A DNA stretch of 5,343 bases from an uncultured Frankiales bacterium (lineage in GTDB: Bacteria > Actinomycetota > Actinomycetes > Mycobacteriales > SCTD01): positions 1 to 5,343 of the forward strand of contig CAMLIA010000248.1 of assembly GCA_946479905.1 (NCBI GenBank). Reading direction: 5' to 3'. Below are positions 4,925-5,343 of the stretch, in pieces; position 1 is the first letter of the stretch, and every line of letters begins with the position of its first letter. The position numbers were made by a program, and so were the translations under genes. The notes below the pieces were generated by a model. That model ran no database searches and was not told where the DNA came from. It saw only the letters and a program-made list of their open reading frames with translations.

Positions 4925-5343
4925 TCAGCCGGGCAGGCCCCGGCCCGCGCGGCGCCACCGACGGGCGCCGACCGCGACCCCGAGGAGGAGCAGCGCGGCG
5001 AGCGGCACGACCGGGTCGAGTCCCGTCGCTGCCAGCCGCCCGCCGGTCGGCGGCTTCGCCGGTACGCCGGGGGTGCCCGGCTTGCGGCCGGGGCTGACGG
5101 CCGTGGGCAGCGTCTCGGTGAACGCGCTCGGGCCGGCGACCTGCCGGGCGTAGCCGACGCCGGTGCGGGCGGCACCGTCGACGCGGTTGTTGTCGCTCCA
5201 GGTCACGGCGGGCATCCCGTCCGGCGCGACCGCGACCTTGAAGAAGTCCAGCAGGCTCCTGTCGTCGCTCGACCCGGGGAGGATCCCGCAGAACGTGCCG
5301 AGCGTGCAGATCGGGCCGTGGTGCACGGAGTGGTCGCTGGCGA
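4925..5343 (-). CDS. C-terminal part of a secreted, LAXTG-anchored cell-surface protein (5' end outside the window)
   Basis: The frame stays open to the right edge, so only the last 138 residues are seen. The visible part begins with HHGPICTLGTFCG (7-19, two Cys that could form a disulfide), then DRSLLDFFKVAVAPDGMPAVTWSDN (27-51). The latter resembles the end of sialidase/BNR-repeat-like beta-propeller proteins of actinobacteria; this is recollection of a pattern, not an assignment. A Pro/Gly-rich spacer (about 83-101) precedes a sorting signal: LAATG (103-107, plus positions 5021-5035), a hydrophobic stretch (about 111-126) and the basic tail RRWRR. LAXTG is the class E sortase recognition motif used by actinobacteria, so the protein is probably exported and linked to the cell wall. 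An internal GTG at 5326 is not a credible start, because the domain continues upstream of it. Confidence 0.8.
   Translation of the reverse strand, partial: ASDHSVHHGPICTLGTFCGILPGSSDDRSLLDFFKVAVAPDGMPAVTWSDNNRVDGAARTGVGYARQVAGPSAFTETLPTAVSPGRKPGTPGVPAKPPTGGRLAATGLDPVVPLAALLLLGVAVGARRWRRAGRGLPG

Overview
The base composition (very GC-rich, G/C at most third codon positions), three GTG starts in seven genes, and actinobacterial marker families (tRNA adenosine deaminase-associated proteins, a class E LAXTG sorting signal, TANNNT-type -10 boxes close to start codons) point to an actinomycete. The protein style is reminiscent of Geodermatophilaceae or a related group, but that placement is recollection and was not computed.

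Layout from left to right. A complete tRNA-Ser(CGA) gene on the minus strand (1-90) begins the window, with a -10-like box directly behind its 5' end. A minus-strand operon then reads leftward: a 159-aa deaminase-associated protein (1178-1657), a second diverged member of the same type (650-1156), and tadA (198-653), which is coupled to it by a GTGA overlap. A 98-bp divergent intergenic region (1658-1755) separates this operon from two plus-strand genes. The first encodes an uncharacterised membrane protein with a C-terminal 11-residue repeat tail (1756-2541). The second encodes an uncharacterised 161-aa soluble protein (2563-3048) that appears to be expressed from a leaderless-type promoter. 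Its stop codon shares a CTAG palindrome with the stop of murB on the opposite strand. murB (3045-4025) is preceded in its own direction by rarD (4022-4906), again with a GTGA overlap, and that junction carries an 18-bp tandem duplication. At the right edge is the 3' part of a secreted, cell-wall-anchored protein ending in an LAATG sorting signal (4925 to beyond the window).

Functionally, this is a housekeeping neighbourhood. It covers decoding (tRNA-Ser and the A-to-I editing enzyme for tRNA-Arg with two associated proteins), peptidoglycan precursor synthesis (MurB), drug/metabolite transport (RarD-type), and cell-surface display (sortase substrate). I see no mobile element, CRISPR array, toxin-antitoxin pair or biosynthetic cluster, and no convincing new multi-gene system. 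The most interesting items are small-scale: the paired deaminase-associated proteins, the hendecad tail, the start/stop duplication at rarD/murB, the CTAG shared stop with a nearby perfect hairpin, and the leaderless-type promoters.
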